A stretch of DNA of 52,248 bases, taken from positions 1,156,477 to 1,208,724 of the forward strand of contig NZ_HG005139.1 in NCBI RefSeq assembly GCF_000455265.1, read 5' to 3'. Below are positions 1-8,734 of this stretch, in pieces. The notes beneath the pieces were generated by a model. It did no database searches. It worked only from the letters and a program-made list of their open reading frames with translations, and was not told the DNA's origin. Source of the stretch: Paenibacillus antibioticophila (lineage in GTDB: Bacteria; Bacillota; Bacilli; Paenibacillales; Paenibacillaceae). The translations under genes were made by a program, and so were the position numbers. How positions within the stretch are numbered: position 1 is the stretch's first letter; the number at the start of each line of letters is the position of its first letter.

Positions 1-1602
1 AATTCAGTACTTTTAGAAGCTGCCGAGCGATTGAAAATAGGTTTGCTTGCAAAAGCTACAAATGGAGAATATCCTGATGCAGACTTTAGAGAAGACTTAA
101 AAGTTTTATCATCCGATAATCGACTCAATATGATGTTACCATCATATATTCGTTTGAGCCGTTCTAGCTCAGATTTTAGAAGAGCTATGCAAGCTAAATT
201 TGAGGGCTATGCAGAACGCAGGAACTTTATTGATCAAGAATTAGAACCGATCTTTCAATATTTAGAAATTAAATCCAGTGACATAGACAAATTTGAATTG
301 AATATTGATGCATATGAATTAGGCGAACAGCTTGGTAATGGAGGATTCGGAGTAGTATATAAATACCATCACAAATTGTTGGGCATCGATTTTGCAATCA
401 AAATTTTTGAGCCTGTATTTGTTTCTAACGATGAAAATATAGAAGGAGAAAAACGGTTTTTTAGAGAAGCAAAGATGTTGTTTCAATTAAATAGTGATTA
501 TATTGTCCGAGTATATGATATAGGCCGCATAGATGGAAAACCATTTATTCGAATGGAACTTGTGGAAGGTTATACATTACAAGATTTCATATCACAAAAT
601 GGTACAGTTTCTTTTACACGATCTATAAAACCTATTACTGCATTACTAAACGGCTTAAATTATGCTCACAAAATGGGTGTTATCCATCGGGATTTAAAGC
701 CTAGTAATGTTATGGTCACAAAGGATGGAAAGTTTAAAATTATAGATTTTGGTATCAGTGCCTTCCTAGAAAATGAAAATCATACAAAACTAACAAAAAC
801 AGGAGAAAATGTAGCCGGTGGGCAGTATACCGACCCTGTACTTATGATCAATCCTAAATTACGTGATATGCGAAGCGATCTGTATTCTGTCGGTGCAATT
901 TGGTATTATCTCTTGATGGGACGATCTCCTGCAGGGGGCGATGCTCGAAGGATTTTATTAACATCTGGAAATGCCACAGAACTTCAAAGTGAAATAATCT
1001 TTAAGTGTTTGACTAGTGATCCTAGTGATCGTTATCAATCTTGTGAGGAGATATTAGCCATTCTGCATCCACCAGAAAGGATAAACAATTCACAAATTAC
1101 TGTTATGACGCCTAACAGAATTACCGAAATAACAAGAGAAGCAATTTTTGATTACTTATCAGAACGTTATTATGATGAATGTAATGCATATATTTTTTCA
1201 CAGTCAGGTGGATTTAAAGAACCTGAACGTGTTTTTTATTATTATGGTAGAAGAAATTGTGTTACATTTCTCAATCGATTGTATGACTTAAAGAGTATGC
1301 CAACTGGAGATTCTCGTTTAAAAACATTTGAAGAAGAAATTTTACGTCATACTGTGGTAAATGAGGACTATGAGTATAATTGGGTTTTTCACGATGAAAG
1401 ATTCGGATTAGAAGCCGGTAACGATGAGGTGTTGCTTAAGTTTCTATGTGAAATGTTTCATCCATTAGTGCGCTCAGAGAAAAGTGATTGGCAAAGTGTT
1501 AAAGAGAGCGTCAATGAGCTATTAAAAATGGATGGATACGAGATATATGAAATCGAAAAAATATCTGGTCGTTCTGTTTATTCTTATCGATATTGCGTTT
1601 AA
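1..1602 (+). CDS. Ser/Thr protein kinase with flanking defence-like domains (5' end outside window)
   Basis: The frame is open from base 1, so the true start is probably upstream; the TTG at 31 is only the first in-window candidate. Counting from that TTG, the kinase domain spans about residues 95-345. It has a glycine loop (GNGGFGVVYK, about 102-111), the AIK lysine (K124), an alpha-C glutamate in FREAK, the catalytic HRDLKPSN (219-226) and DFG (239-241), so it should be active. It lacks transmembrane segments and PASTA repeats, unlike housekeeping PrkC. About 90 residues before the kinase (with AERRNFIDQE) and about 165 after it (with FLCEMFHP and ISGRSVYSY) look like conserved modules. From memory these recall AbiJ-associated or defence-island proteins; this was not tested. 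A likely role is phosphorylating targets on infection or stress. The next gene downstream is a decayed recombinase, and a hairpin terminator follows at 1641. Confidence 0.8.
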   Translation, partial: NSVLLEAAERLKIGLLAKATNGEYPDADFREDLKVLSSDNRLNMMLPSYIRLSRSSSDFRRAMQAKFEGYAERRNFIDQELEPIFQYLEIKSSDIDKFELNIDAYELGEQLGNGGFGVVYKYHHKLLGIDFAIKIFEPVFVSNDENIEGEKRFFREAKMLFQLNSDYIVRVYDIGRIDGKPFIRMELVEGYTLQDFISQNGTVSFTRSIKPITALLNGLNYAHKMGVIHRDLKPSNVMVTKDGKFKIIDFGISAFLENENHTKLTKTGENVAGGQYTDPVLMINPKLRDMRSDLYSVGAIWYYLLMGRSPAGGDARRILLTSGNATELQSEIIFKCLTSDPSDRYQSCEEILAILHPPERINNSQITVMTPNRITEITREAIFDYLSERYYDECNAYIFSQSGGFKEPERVFYYYGRRNCVTFLNRLYDLKSMPTGDSRLKTFEEEILRHTVVNEDYEYNWVFHDERFGLEAGNDEVLLKFLCEMFHPLVRSEKSDWQSVKESVNELLKMDGYEIYEIEKISGRSVYSYRYCV

Positions 1603-1640
1603 AGAGGTATCTACGAAAATCATTTAAATCAAGCTTTATG

Positions 1641-1677
1641 AGCCTGTAGTGTAGAAATTCACTATAGGCTTTGTTTT
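1641..1677 (+). terminator. Rho-independent terminator after the kinase gene
   Basis: An 11-base stem (AGCCTGTAGTG paired with CACTATAGGCT, one G-U pair) with an 8-base loop is followed by TTGTTTT. It lies 39 bases after the kinase stop codon. Confidence 0.75.
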
Positions 1678-1734
1678 GCCTTTTACAATGAAGTTAAATA
1701 GCAAAATAGTTACTATATTAAGCGGAAGAAATGG

Positions 1735-2366
1735 TGTATGAGAGTCAAGCATGTTGATAAAATCGACTCAAGAAAAATACCAGTTTGTAGGAGTTAACGC
1801 GACGGTAAATAAGAATAGGATTTCAGTTAGAAATAGCCGTGGAAGCAATCAGTTAGACAGGAAGGTAAACGAACAATGCTAGAACAGCATAAAAGTGAAA
1901 ATGAGCAGACAAGTATTGGGCATCAGCCTGAAGAGCTTAAAGTTCATGAAGCTGTATGACCGGATTATCCATGTTGATCCAAACATTTTGCGGGAGATTG
2001 AAATGCATGGCAGTCGGTAATGATACACAATCATTATTGATGTCAAAGAGCAGGAGTTGAAGAGGCAGAAACGGCATTGGATGAGCTGCATGAATCTTAT
2101 GAAGAGGACATGATAACGGAACAAGTGTTATTAGAGCGAAAGCTGTTCGGTCAAGGCAGATTCAGAAGCTGGAGGAAGAGTTGAAGAATTTTCGGAAGGT
2201 TGTAGTAGATGAAAGGTATTATCCTAGTGTGGAGCAGATATATGATCGAATAAGTGAGTTTAGGGAGTTGTGGAATGAAGCAGTGACTTGTTAGGAAAAG
2301 AATAGTGCATTGAAGAAGCTAGTGGAGGGGATTGTTTATATGGGAAAGGAAATTGGGTGGAGTTGA
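1735..2366 (+). pseudogene. Decayed serine site-specific recombinase (C-terminal part recognisable)
   Basis: This gap between the kinase and the ATPase has no intact gene but carries recombinase-like peptide pieces in shifting frames. A start-like piece MRVKHVDKIDSRKIPV (near 1737) resembles the leader before the catalytic domain of transposon or phage serine recombinases. A coiled-coil piece (ALDELHESYEEDMITEQ, near 2070-2130) follows. The final piece (2226-2366) reads SVEQIYDRISEFRELWNEAV, then one in-frame TAG, then EKNSALKKLVEGIVYMGKEI, and ends at a TGA. That tail is typical of large serine recombinases. There are several stops and at least one frameshift (about 2140). The catalytic domain seems mostly deleted. 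It is probably a scar of the element that brought in the flanking genes. Confidence 0.6.
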
Positions 2367-2643
2367 TGATTTGCTATCGATAATCTTCAAAATAAGGGCC
2401 ATTAGTATAATAATAATTAGAGAAAAGTCAAATTGAATATACAGTTTCTAATAGGAGGTTAATTCCTCTTTTTGTCGAATGTAGTCTTTAGTCCTAAAAC
2501 TATTGATTTAGTATTCGACATATAAAATAAGCCTAAGTAATATTTATAGTTTGTCTATACTGATTGATAATTACAATTACTCAATTACAGATTGTTCTTA
2601 ATTGCATATACACTACTATATAAATAGGAGGAAAAAATCAAAT

Positions 2644-4413
2644 ATGATAGGAAATTATAAAAAATCTTTGATCGAGCCTCTGATAGGAGAGGAACTCCAT
2701 ATTTTCCATTCGAATGAAGATATAGACCAATTGTCTAAGAATATCGTTAAAATTATTCAAGATAAGTTACACGGTTGTTATTTGCTAGGTGGCTTTAGAG
2801 GAACGGGTAAAACCTCCTTTCTAAACTTGTGTTGTGCCAAATTCAATGAGAAGGATATTATAAAAATAAAGCTAGATTGTAACAAGCTTATTGAGATTGG
2901 TAATTTTCTGTTCTTTTTCATTAAAGAACTTGTAAAGATCGTTGATTCAATCTCAATACCTGAGCAATTGAAAGTGGAAATTTTAAAATTACAAGAACAA
3001 ATATCTTATAAAAATATTGATAGAAAAAGTCAAATTAGTATCAATAAAATATTACACAACAATCTATCCGAGAAATCTCAAAATGACAAGGCTACAGTTA
3101 GCTTCACTTTATTAGACAAATTATTTAACTTATCAACTGGGCTAGAATCATTATATAAAAATAAAGAAGAGGAAAATGCTTCTATTGAAAATTCGCAATT
3201 AGTTGAGTTGGAGGTAAGAAATGACGAGTTTATCTTGGTTGATAAACTGTCTGATTTGTTACGGCGGTTAGCAGTTGAAAATTATCAACTGATTCTTGTA
3301 ATTGATGAGATTGATAAACAAGGGGATATTTTTCTTCAAGAATTATTTTCAAAGTATAAAAATCTATTTATAAATTCTCATTTGATTAGTTTTTTTGTTG
3401 TGGACCAAAACCAATATCAAAATATTGTATTTAGCAGCGATTTGGATGATGGTTTGAAGACTTATTTTACTAGGCTATTTTACTTACCAACTTTTAGTTT
3501 AGAAGATATACAAAATTACTTATACCGTGAATTTCAAGTCAAGAACATGTCTGAGTGCTACAAGGCTGCTTATTTAACTAATGGAGTAATTAGAAAAATT
3601 AACACATTTAATTATCTTGAGGACGACTATAATAACTACACTATGCATAAGGCTGATTTATACTTCAAACTACTTAAAATTCCAGAATTTAGCAGATACA
3701 AATCAATTTACATTACTGATAAGTGTAAATTCATAGTTAAGGATTTTATTGAATTACTTTTTTACCGTAAAAAATTATATATGCAACAAGTTGTTGAAGT
3801 TTTTCGTGAAAAGTTCAACAATCATAATATTCCTATTTCTCCAGAGATTTTATCATTATCGTTCTTAGATATAATCAAAAATAATGATAATTTTAAAGTA
3901 GAAGATAGCTCAACTATAGAAGAAAGCACTATTGAGCTAAAGACTAAATTACACAATCCACATTTTATTGAGTGTAATGAGAAAATAAATCCTGGTAAGG
4001 AACTGATAGATTACCATAGAATCAATACTAGCATATTAAAAATCAAATCGAATCCGATCAAAATAGTAGAGCGAGATTATCAGGGATTTGAACATTTTAT
4101 TAGAATGATCGAAACAAATTATAGAAGTGTCGAAAATATTATTTTGGTAAAGAAAATTTCAGATTTCAATGGTATCGAAGTGGAAAATTACTCGGCTATA
4201 TTAATTTTGGAAAAACCCATCGGTCATATAATTTATTTTGTTGAAGAATGTAGCTTTTCATATGAAGGTCCCCCTGCTGAAGCAGAATTATTAAATTTCA
4301 TGAAGGAAAATAATATTAAGGTTATTTTAATTGAAACAGATGATGAACCGATTAACAAGAATTTGCAATTCATACTTGAACAAGCTGATAAAAAAATATA
4401 TGGGGAGTTTTAA
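2644..4413 (+). CDS. P-loop ATPase of unknown function, coupled to the next membrane protein
   Basis: The start is ATG 2644, behind AGGAGG at 2626-2631; an in-frame TTG at 2602 lacks a site. The 589-residue product has Walker A GGFRGTGKTS (49-58) and Walker B LILVIDEID (216-224), the layout of an AAA/STAND/KAP-like NTPase. Residues 110-200 are charged and helical. A region around 300-330 (TRLFYLPTFSLEDIQNYLYR) resembles the lid of Cdc6/Orc-type or STAND ATPases. The C-terminal part (about 475-585) is a separate alternating alpha/beta domain that I cannot name. The stop codon overlaps the next start (TAATG), so the two are translationally coupled. The AT-rich setting beside a kinase and a dead recombinase suggests a mobile or defence function; that is inference only. 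Confidence 0.75.
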   Translation: MIGNYKKSLIEPLIGEELHIFHSNEDIDQLSKNIVKIIQDKLHGCYLLGGFRGTGKTSFLNLCCAKFNEKDIIKIKLDCNKLIEIGNFLFFFIKELVKIVDSISIPEQLKVEILKLQEQISYKNIDRKSQISINKILHNNLSEKSQNDKATVSFTLLDKLFNLSTGLESLYKNKEEENASIENSQLVELEVRNDEFILVDKLSDLLRRLAVENYQLILVIDEIDKQGDIFLQELFSKYKNLFINSHLISFFVVDQNQYQNIVFSSDLDDGLKTYFTRLFYLPTFSLEDIQNYLYREFQVKNMSECYKAAYLTNGVIRKINTFNYLEDDYNNYTMHKADLYFKLLKIPEFSRYKSIYITDKCKFIVKDFIELLFYRKKLYMQQVVEVFREKFNNHNIPISPEILSLSFLDIIKNNDNFKVEDSSTIEESTIELKTKLHNPHFIECNEKINPGKELIDYHRINTSILKIKSNPIKIVERDYQGFEHFIRMIETNYRSVENIILVKKISDFNGIEVENYSAILILEKPIGHIIYFVEECSFSYEGPPAEAELLNFMKENNIKVILIETDDEPINKNLQFILEQADKKIYGEF

Positions 4414-5654
4414 TGAAAACAATATTGTTGATTTTATATGTAATAATCTGTTATGTAATTATGAAATTATTATTTTTCTTTTTATTAAAAATAGCATTAT
4501 TCTTCTTGTGGAGACTAACTTCCATCATCGAAGAAATAATCATCCTACCTTTGCAAGGAAAGCCAAAAAGAAGATCTCAGAGAACAAAACGTGAGATAAT
4601 ACGTGTACCTAAATTAAATACATATCTTAGTTACAATTTATTCAAGCATTATGTTAAAACAAGTGTGCGTCAAATATTTAGAGTGAAGGTAATTGATATA
4701 TTCTTTATTTTGGTTGCTTTTCATTTTTGTAATGAATTAATCCTGTTAAATGCTGTTAATATGACAATATCAGATATTATTTCTTTTTCAAAAACTACTT
4801 TTGATTATTACAATCATTCGGATGAAAAATTCCAAAAATTGGTTGTCTATATCGTGTTCGCTCCTGCAATTTATGTTACTTATCTTTATCTCACATTTAG
4901 AGTATTTAGAATGGAGCGTTATTTAGTTCCTTACTTATCTCTTTTTGAAGAAATTCAAAAAAAGATTGTTAATAACATTAATATTATTCAAAGAGATAAA
5001 CAGGGAGTGGTTGAACATCGAATTAAAGAAATAGCGGGAGGATTTTCCTATCGTTTTGCTGGAGGAACTCCCCAAATCTGTCAAGATAATTATTTTGGTG
5101 GTTTTAGCGAGGAAAGGGACGTATCAGTAGTTTGTCTGGAGAAATTTAAAGAAGAAGATCTGAAATTTGCTGAATTAAAGGCAGAATATAAAAAGGGTAT
5201 AATTAAACACCCTGTGTTGGAAATGATGATTAGAAAGTCAAATCTAACTGTCTCGAATATACTTTACAGTTATAACCTAGGTATATTGGGTCATGAAAAA
5301 CGAATTTTTTTAGATGTAAGTTCAAATTACGAATTACAGAAATGTCGTAATTATTTTTTTGATAATCATAATCAAATTTATAAACATAAATTCACGAATG
5401 CCAGAGTAATTAGATCAGAAGCATTGAAAGATCTGTCATACTATGAGAATAAATTAGCTCGTACAATAAATATATTTAAAGAAGATTTGGAAGAGTACCT
5501 TTATTGCTTAGGTGAAAATAATAGGTACTTGGAATTGAATATGAATAAAGTAGCGCACGTCATAAATATTCAACATTTTGGAAGTCATATAAAAATTCTA
5601 CTTATGAGCATCATTTTTAGTTATTTCAAAATAATTAGAAAACTGATTGTTTAG
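4413..5654 (+). CDS. Membrane protein partner of the P-loop ATPase, unknown function
   Basis: The ATG shares its A with the preceding stop codon (TAATG), and GGGGAG lies just before it. The 413-residue product has a long hydrophobic N-terminus (about residues 3-34, one or two membrane segments), a basic linker (KPKRRSQRTKRE), two further membrane segments (about 92-113 and 148-170) and a roughly 220-residue cytoplasm-like C-terminal region rich in charged residues, ending in a weakly hydrophobic stretch. I recognise no family motif. Coupled translation with an ATPase suggests a complex in which the ATPase senses or gates and this protein acts at the membrane, as in several anti-phage pairs. 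No direct sequence evidence shows this. Confidence 0.7.
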   Translation: MKTILLILYVIICYVIMKLLFFFLLKIALFFLWRLTSIIEEIIILPLQGKPKRRSQRTKREIIRVPKLNTYLSYNLFKHYVKTSVRQIFRVKVIDIFFILVAFHFCNELILLNAVNMTISDIISFSKTTFDYYNHSDEKFQKLVVYIVFAPAIYVTYLYLTFRVFRMERYLVPYLSLFEEIQKKIVNNINIIQRDKQGVVEHRIKEIAGGFSYRFAGGTPQICQDNYFGGFSEERDVSVVCLEKFKEEDLKFAELKAEYKKGIIKHPVLEMMIRKSNLTVSNILYSYNLGILGHEKRIFLDVSSNYELQKCRNYFFDNHNQIYKHKFTNARVIRSEALKDLSYYENKLARTINIFKEDLEEYLYCLGENNRYLELNMNKVAHVINIQHFGSHIKILLMSIIFSYFKIIRKLIV

Positions 5655-5780
5655 GATGCTGTTGAAAATTTTCACTACATTGTTTTGTACAGTAAATTCA
5701 AATAAAGCATCTAAATCTTATTAAAAATAAAGGTATCGAATATAAGATTTCTTTTAAAAAGTTATTTTATTGTTTTACTA

Positions 5781-5850
5781 AATTCAATAATTGTTTTGCC
5801 ACAATTTCTTTCTAAAACTAAGCATTCTGGTATCTCGCAATTATTGAATT
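5781..5850. repeat. Long inverted repeat, 13-base perfect arms
   Basis: AATTCAATAATTG at 5781-5793 is exactly complementary to CAATTATTGAATT at 5838-5850, with a 44-base spacer. It lies in the AT-rich gap behind the membrane protein. It could be a weak terminator stem or the remnant of a mobile-element end; there is no T-run directly after the second arm. Confidence 0.4.
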
Positions 5851-5961
5851 AATCTATAACGACTGTTTAGAAATCGGTTTTCAATATAATTGAAGGGTAA
5901 GGTAAAATAATGAAAAACTCCAAAAGTCTTTAGCTAGGTTACCCCATGATAACTCACAAAG

Positions 5962-6147
5962 ACCCAATAGATTTAACCAAGGAAAACGCCGTACTTGCTG
6001 CAACATGCACATAACCCAATGAACTGGTTCCCTTGGTCTGACGAGGCTTTTGAAGTCGCCAAGCGCGACAAAAAGCCGTCTTCTTTATCTATGGGGTACA
6101 GCAAGTTATTGTCCCATACCTACCTCTCATTGATGGGATGTTCATAA
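5962..6147 (+). pseudogene. Fossil of a YyaL/DUF255 (thioredoxin-like) gene, N-terminal piece
   Basis: One frame from 5992 reads [20 protein letters not shown], followed by [17 protein letters not shown], and runs to a TAA at 6145-6147; KTP just upstream extends the match. This is the hallmark opening of the DUF255 family ([17 protein letters not shown], then EAF..A..E.KPIFLSIGYS.CHWCHVM). The CxxC-containing CHWCH part is destroyed: after GYS the frame reads [12 protein letters not shown]. Everything behind it (about 600 residues in intact homologues) is gone. It is a clear gene remnant, so the region has undergone deletion. The rest of the 5655-6189 gap holds only AT-rich sequence and the inverted repeat at 5781-5850. 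Confidence 0.7.
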
Positions 6148-6189
6148 GAATATTTTTTTCAAATCGGAAGAATAGAGGTGAAGTGTTGA

Positions 6190-6975
6190 ATGCTGCAGCA
6201 AATATTTGATTACTTTAAGACCCAGCCTGGTTGGTCATTAGTAATAACGGTTGTATTTACTGCTCTAGTATGGTTATACAAAGAATTTAAGGTAATGATG
6301 GAAGCTGATCAAAAGAGTAAATTAGTAATACTTCAAAAGAAAATGGATTTATATTCATCTGTAGAAGCGGCAGCAGCTCAAGTAATTAATAGACAAGATG
6401 ATCCTTTAGCAATTCATCATTTATATACCAGATTAGGTGAATCGGGCGCCTACTTTACTGAAGATATCCGCAAGGTGATTCGGGATTATTATGAACGAGC
6501 AGATATTTCGATATTACGAACGTTAATGGCCTTTATTAAGGCTGAAACATCAAAACTTGAAAAAGAACGGAATAAACTACTTGTGACAGAAACATCTTCG
6601 GATGTGTTTGATGCAGTTGCTAGGTTGTTTAGACCATTGAAACCGATTCTTGTATTGTTCATGACTATTTTAATTGCCATCGGATTTCTGTTTAACTTCT
6701 TTCAAGCAGATAAATATATTGACAGAGTAATCTGGTTAATTGCTTTTATCTCGACATCTTTTAGCCTATGTTTGTTGATGGTAATTATTTCGCTATGGAT
6801 AGAACAAAGTTTAAGAATTAAAGGAGGATATAGTTGGTTTTTAACTATTGTCATCATTATTTGTCCGGTTTTGAGCATACTAGAAATAAAACTCGCAGTT
6901 CTATCTTTAGTCGTACAACTCATCTCTTTCATTCAGTTTATAAAGAATAAGAAGAACGATCTAATAGTGACATAA
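6190..6975 (+). CDS. Orphan membrane protein of unknown function
   Basis: ATG 6190 lies behind AGAGGTGAAG. The 261-residue product begins with a membrane segment (about residues 14-31), followed by a 110-residue soluble, charged helical stretch (about 35-148), then three or four membrane segments (about 152-172, 178-203, 213-232 and 233-248). The end (FIKNKKNDLIVT) is basic. I do not recognise the family. The arrangement, one N-terminal anchor, a cytoplasmic helical domain and a membrane bundle, is seen in small accessory proteins of defence or toxin loci, but nothing specific supports that. Base composition matches the AT-rich genes to its left, so it probably belongs to the same acquired segment. 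It stands alone, with gaps of over 500 bases on both sides. Confidence 0.65.
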   Translation: MLQQIFDYFKTQPGWSLVITVVFTALVWLYKEFKVMMEADQKSKLVILQKKMDLYSSVEAAAAQVINRQDDPLAIHHLYTRLGESGAYFTEDIRKVIRDYYERADISILRTLMAFIKAETSKLEKERNKLLVTETSSDVFDAVARLFRPLKPILVLFMTILIAIGFLFNFFQADKYIDRVIWLIAFISTSFSLCLLMVIISLWIEQSLRIKGGYSWFLTIVIIICPVLSILEIKLAVLSLVVQLISFIQFIKNKKNDLIVT

Positions 6976-7555
6976 GCAAGTTAAATTAGTAATTCAATTA
7001 AGGTTATTTTATAGCTGCTTGTACATATTTTTTAAGTAATTTACATTAACTAATTAGTTTTGTTTTCACTGAGACTAGGCATGTATTGGATGAAAGGATT
7101 TGGTGAGTTAATTGGATACCCTAAAATGTCGAAATATCGCGATAATTCAGTATGTAGCAATCTATGTTTGCTGATATCTTTTGTGTTACGTATATTACAT
7201 AAGAAATCTATAAATCATGGGTCAAGCCTGCCATTGCCTTATTGAAGGAAAAAGATGTTCTTCAGGGAAGAAATGATAACTAGTTCAATCTGAATGTAGA
7301 ATAAAAGAAGATAAGAAGCCGTTACGAAATGCGGAAAGCGATTGTCTTGAATAAAATCAGGTAGTTGTTTAAAAGCTAGTGTTGTAGCCTCTTGTGATTG
7401 GATTAAATAGAAGGGGGAGTATAAGCTAAGTACGAGCTCTCTCTTTTTTTGCATTGTTGCAAAATTTCCCTTGCGAGAGCGCTATCTTTTGATGGAAGAA
7501 TAACTATAGACAGTATCTGGTTTCTAAATTGGAGAAGACGAAGGGAATGAGCATT
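6976..7555. other. Gene-free gap, possibly with a decayed SLH-like fragment
   Basis: No intact gene was found. Around 7080-7250 the plus strand reads GMYWMKGFGELIGYPKMSKY and, after shifts, SWVKPAIALLKEKDVLQG (7216 onward), ending in a TAG near 7280. The spacing of hydrophobic and glycine residues weakly resembles an S-layer homology repeat, but the match is too short to call. The rest shows nothing I can assign. Confidence 0.25.
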
Positions 7556-8008
7556 ATGAAACATCCTTTTCATCTGAAAGCAGTATGGAATGGTGGACGT
7601 AACAGTGAAGGACATATAGATGCAGGCGGATTAAAAACGGTTATATCGATTCCGCGGGAGATGGGCGGTCCGGGAACAGGCACAAACCCTGACGAAATGC
7701 TGCTGGGAGCAGCATCGACCTGTTATCTGATCACTCTGGCAGCGATGATGGAGCGTGCGGGTATTACACCCCAGGAACTGACACTAGAGTCTGAGGCGAC
7801 AGTCGATGTAACGGATAATATTTTTACGTACGAACGGATCATTCATAAACCACGGATCGTACTCAAGGATGAGACAACCGAAGCTGAATTTACAAAAGCA
7901 GAGCGGCTCGCACATTTGGCCGAACAGTCCTGCATGATCTCCAGAGCCGTAGCAGGTAATGTATCCATAGAAACACAGCCTAGTATTGTAAAGGCAGGGG
8001 CTAACTGA
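7556..8008 (+). CDS. OsmC/Ohr-family protein (SACOL1771-like peroxiredoxin)
   Basis: I chose ATG 7556 because GAAGGGA (7540-7546) sits 9 bases before it; ATG 7547 and TTG 7529 are in frame but badly spaced. The 150-residue product matches the OsmC fold: an N-terminal beta region (HLKAVWNGGRNSEGHIDAGG), then GTNPDEMLLGAASTCYLITL with the resolving-type cysteine on the central helix (about residue 62), and AEQSCMISRAV with the second conserved cysteine (about residue 130). Such proteins reduce organic hydroperoxides using two cysteines and protect against oxidative stress in the cytoplasm. The subgroup with ISIP.EMGGPGTGTNPDEML corresponds to SACOL1771-type proteins. The gene is monocistronic, with a strong terminator downstream. 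Composition is richer in GC than the genes to its left. Confidence 0.88.
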   Translation: MKHPFHLKAVWNGGRNSEGHIDAGGLKTVISIPREMGGPGTGTNPDEMLLGAASTCYLITLAAMMERAGITPQELTLESEATVDVTDNIFTYERIIHKPRIVLKDETTEAEFTKAERLAHLAEQSCMISRAVAGNVSIETQPSIVKAGAN

Positions 8009-8058
8009 GGATGATGATTGGTGAAGTGGAGAGGTAATTGGAACTATAACTTCAGAAC

Positions 8059-8100
8059 AAGCCGGAGCGTGAATTGGTCATGCGCTCCGGCTTTATTTTG
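8059..8100 (+). terminator. Rho-independent terminator after the OsmC-family gene
   Basis: AAGCCGGAGCG (8059-8069) pairs perfectly with CGCTCCGGCTT (8083-8093), followed by TATTTTG. It is about 50 bases downstream of the stop codon. Confidence 0.85.
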
Positions 8101-8230
8101 TTGCTCTGGAGGTCTCTCCTGCCGTCTCTACATATTAGTACGCTGCTTCCTTGCGTACTGTAAAATAATTTACGGACGGTAATGAGATTGTTTCGAGTCC
8201 CTGATCGTGTTATATGCAGGAGGAGAAAAA

Positions 8231-8734
8231 ATGGAGAATAATTCTTTATTGCGTACGGATAAAGAATTGGCTGAACTATATCAACGACATGTAGATCGTG
8301 TATACAGGCTGTGCTATATCTATTTGAAGAATCCTGTTGATGCAGAAGATGCTGTTCAATCTGTATTTCTAAAGCTGATCAAATATCAAAAGATGTTCAA
8401 TGACCTCGAGCATGAAAAAGCGTGGTTGACGGTAACTGCCAGAAATCACTGTAAAGATGTTCTTAAAAGCTGGTGGAAAACCCGTCGTGTTGGTCTAGAC
8501 GCTTTACCTGAGGCGTCTTCCTGGAATGGCGATGAGCCGTCAAGAGACGTGCTTGCAAGACTGCTTTCACTCCCTGAAAAATACAAAACCGTTTTATATC
8601 TGTACTATTTTGAGGAGTACACCGTAAAAGAGATCTCTGAGATGTTGGGCTACAAAGAAAGTACGATTCAAACACAACTATTCAGAGGTCGTAAGCGCCT
8701 CAAAATTGACTTAGGAGGGAATTTCCTTGAGTAG
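8231..8734 (+). CDS. ECF-type RNA polymerase sigma factor
   Basis: ATG 8231 follows AGGAGGAG with ideal spacing; the frame is open further upstream but without a site. The 167-residue product has region 2 (YQRHVDRVYRLCYIYLKNPV, then DAEDAVQSVFLKL with the typical DxxDxxQ-like pattern) and region 4 (SLPEKYKTVLYLYYFEEYTV, then KEISEMLGYKESTIQTQLFR, a helix-turn-helix that reads the -35 element). Length and layout fit small extracytoplasmic-function sigma factors of the SigV/SigW kind. The gene overlaps the next by 8 bases (TTG 8727 within the end of the frame), the usual sigma/anti-sigma arrangement, so it is probably held inactive by the next product and released by an envelope signal. The gap before it contains a 7-base hairpin (AGTACGC/GCGTACT, 8137-8159) of unknown meaning. 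Confidence 0.9.
   Translation: MENNSLLRTDKELAELYQRHVDRVYRLCYIYLKNPVDAEDAVQSVFLKLIKYQKMFNDLEHEKAWLTVTARNHCKDVLKSWWKTRRVGLDALPEASSWNGDEPSRDVLARLLSLPEKYKTVLYLYYFEEYTVKEISEMLGYKESTIQTQLFRGRKRLKIDLGGNFLE

Noticed and set aside
7239..7615. Leftward frames before the OsmC-family gene
   Set aside because: No ribosome-binding site or family resemblance, and one overlaps the OsmC-family gene on the other strand.
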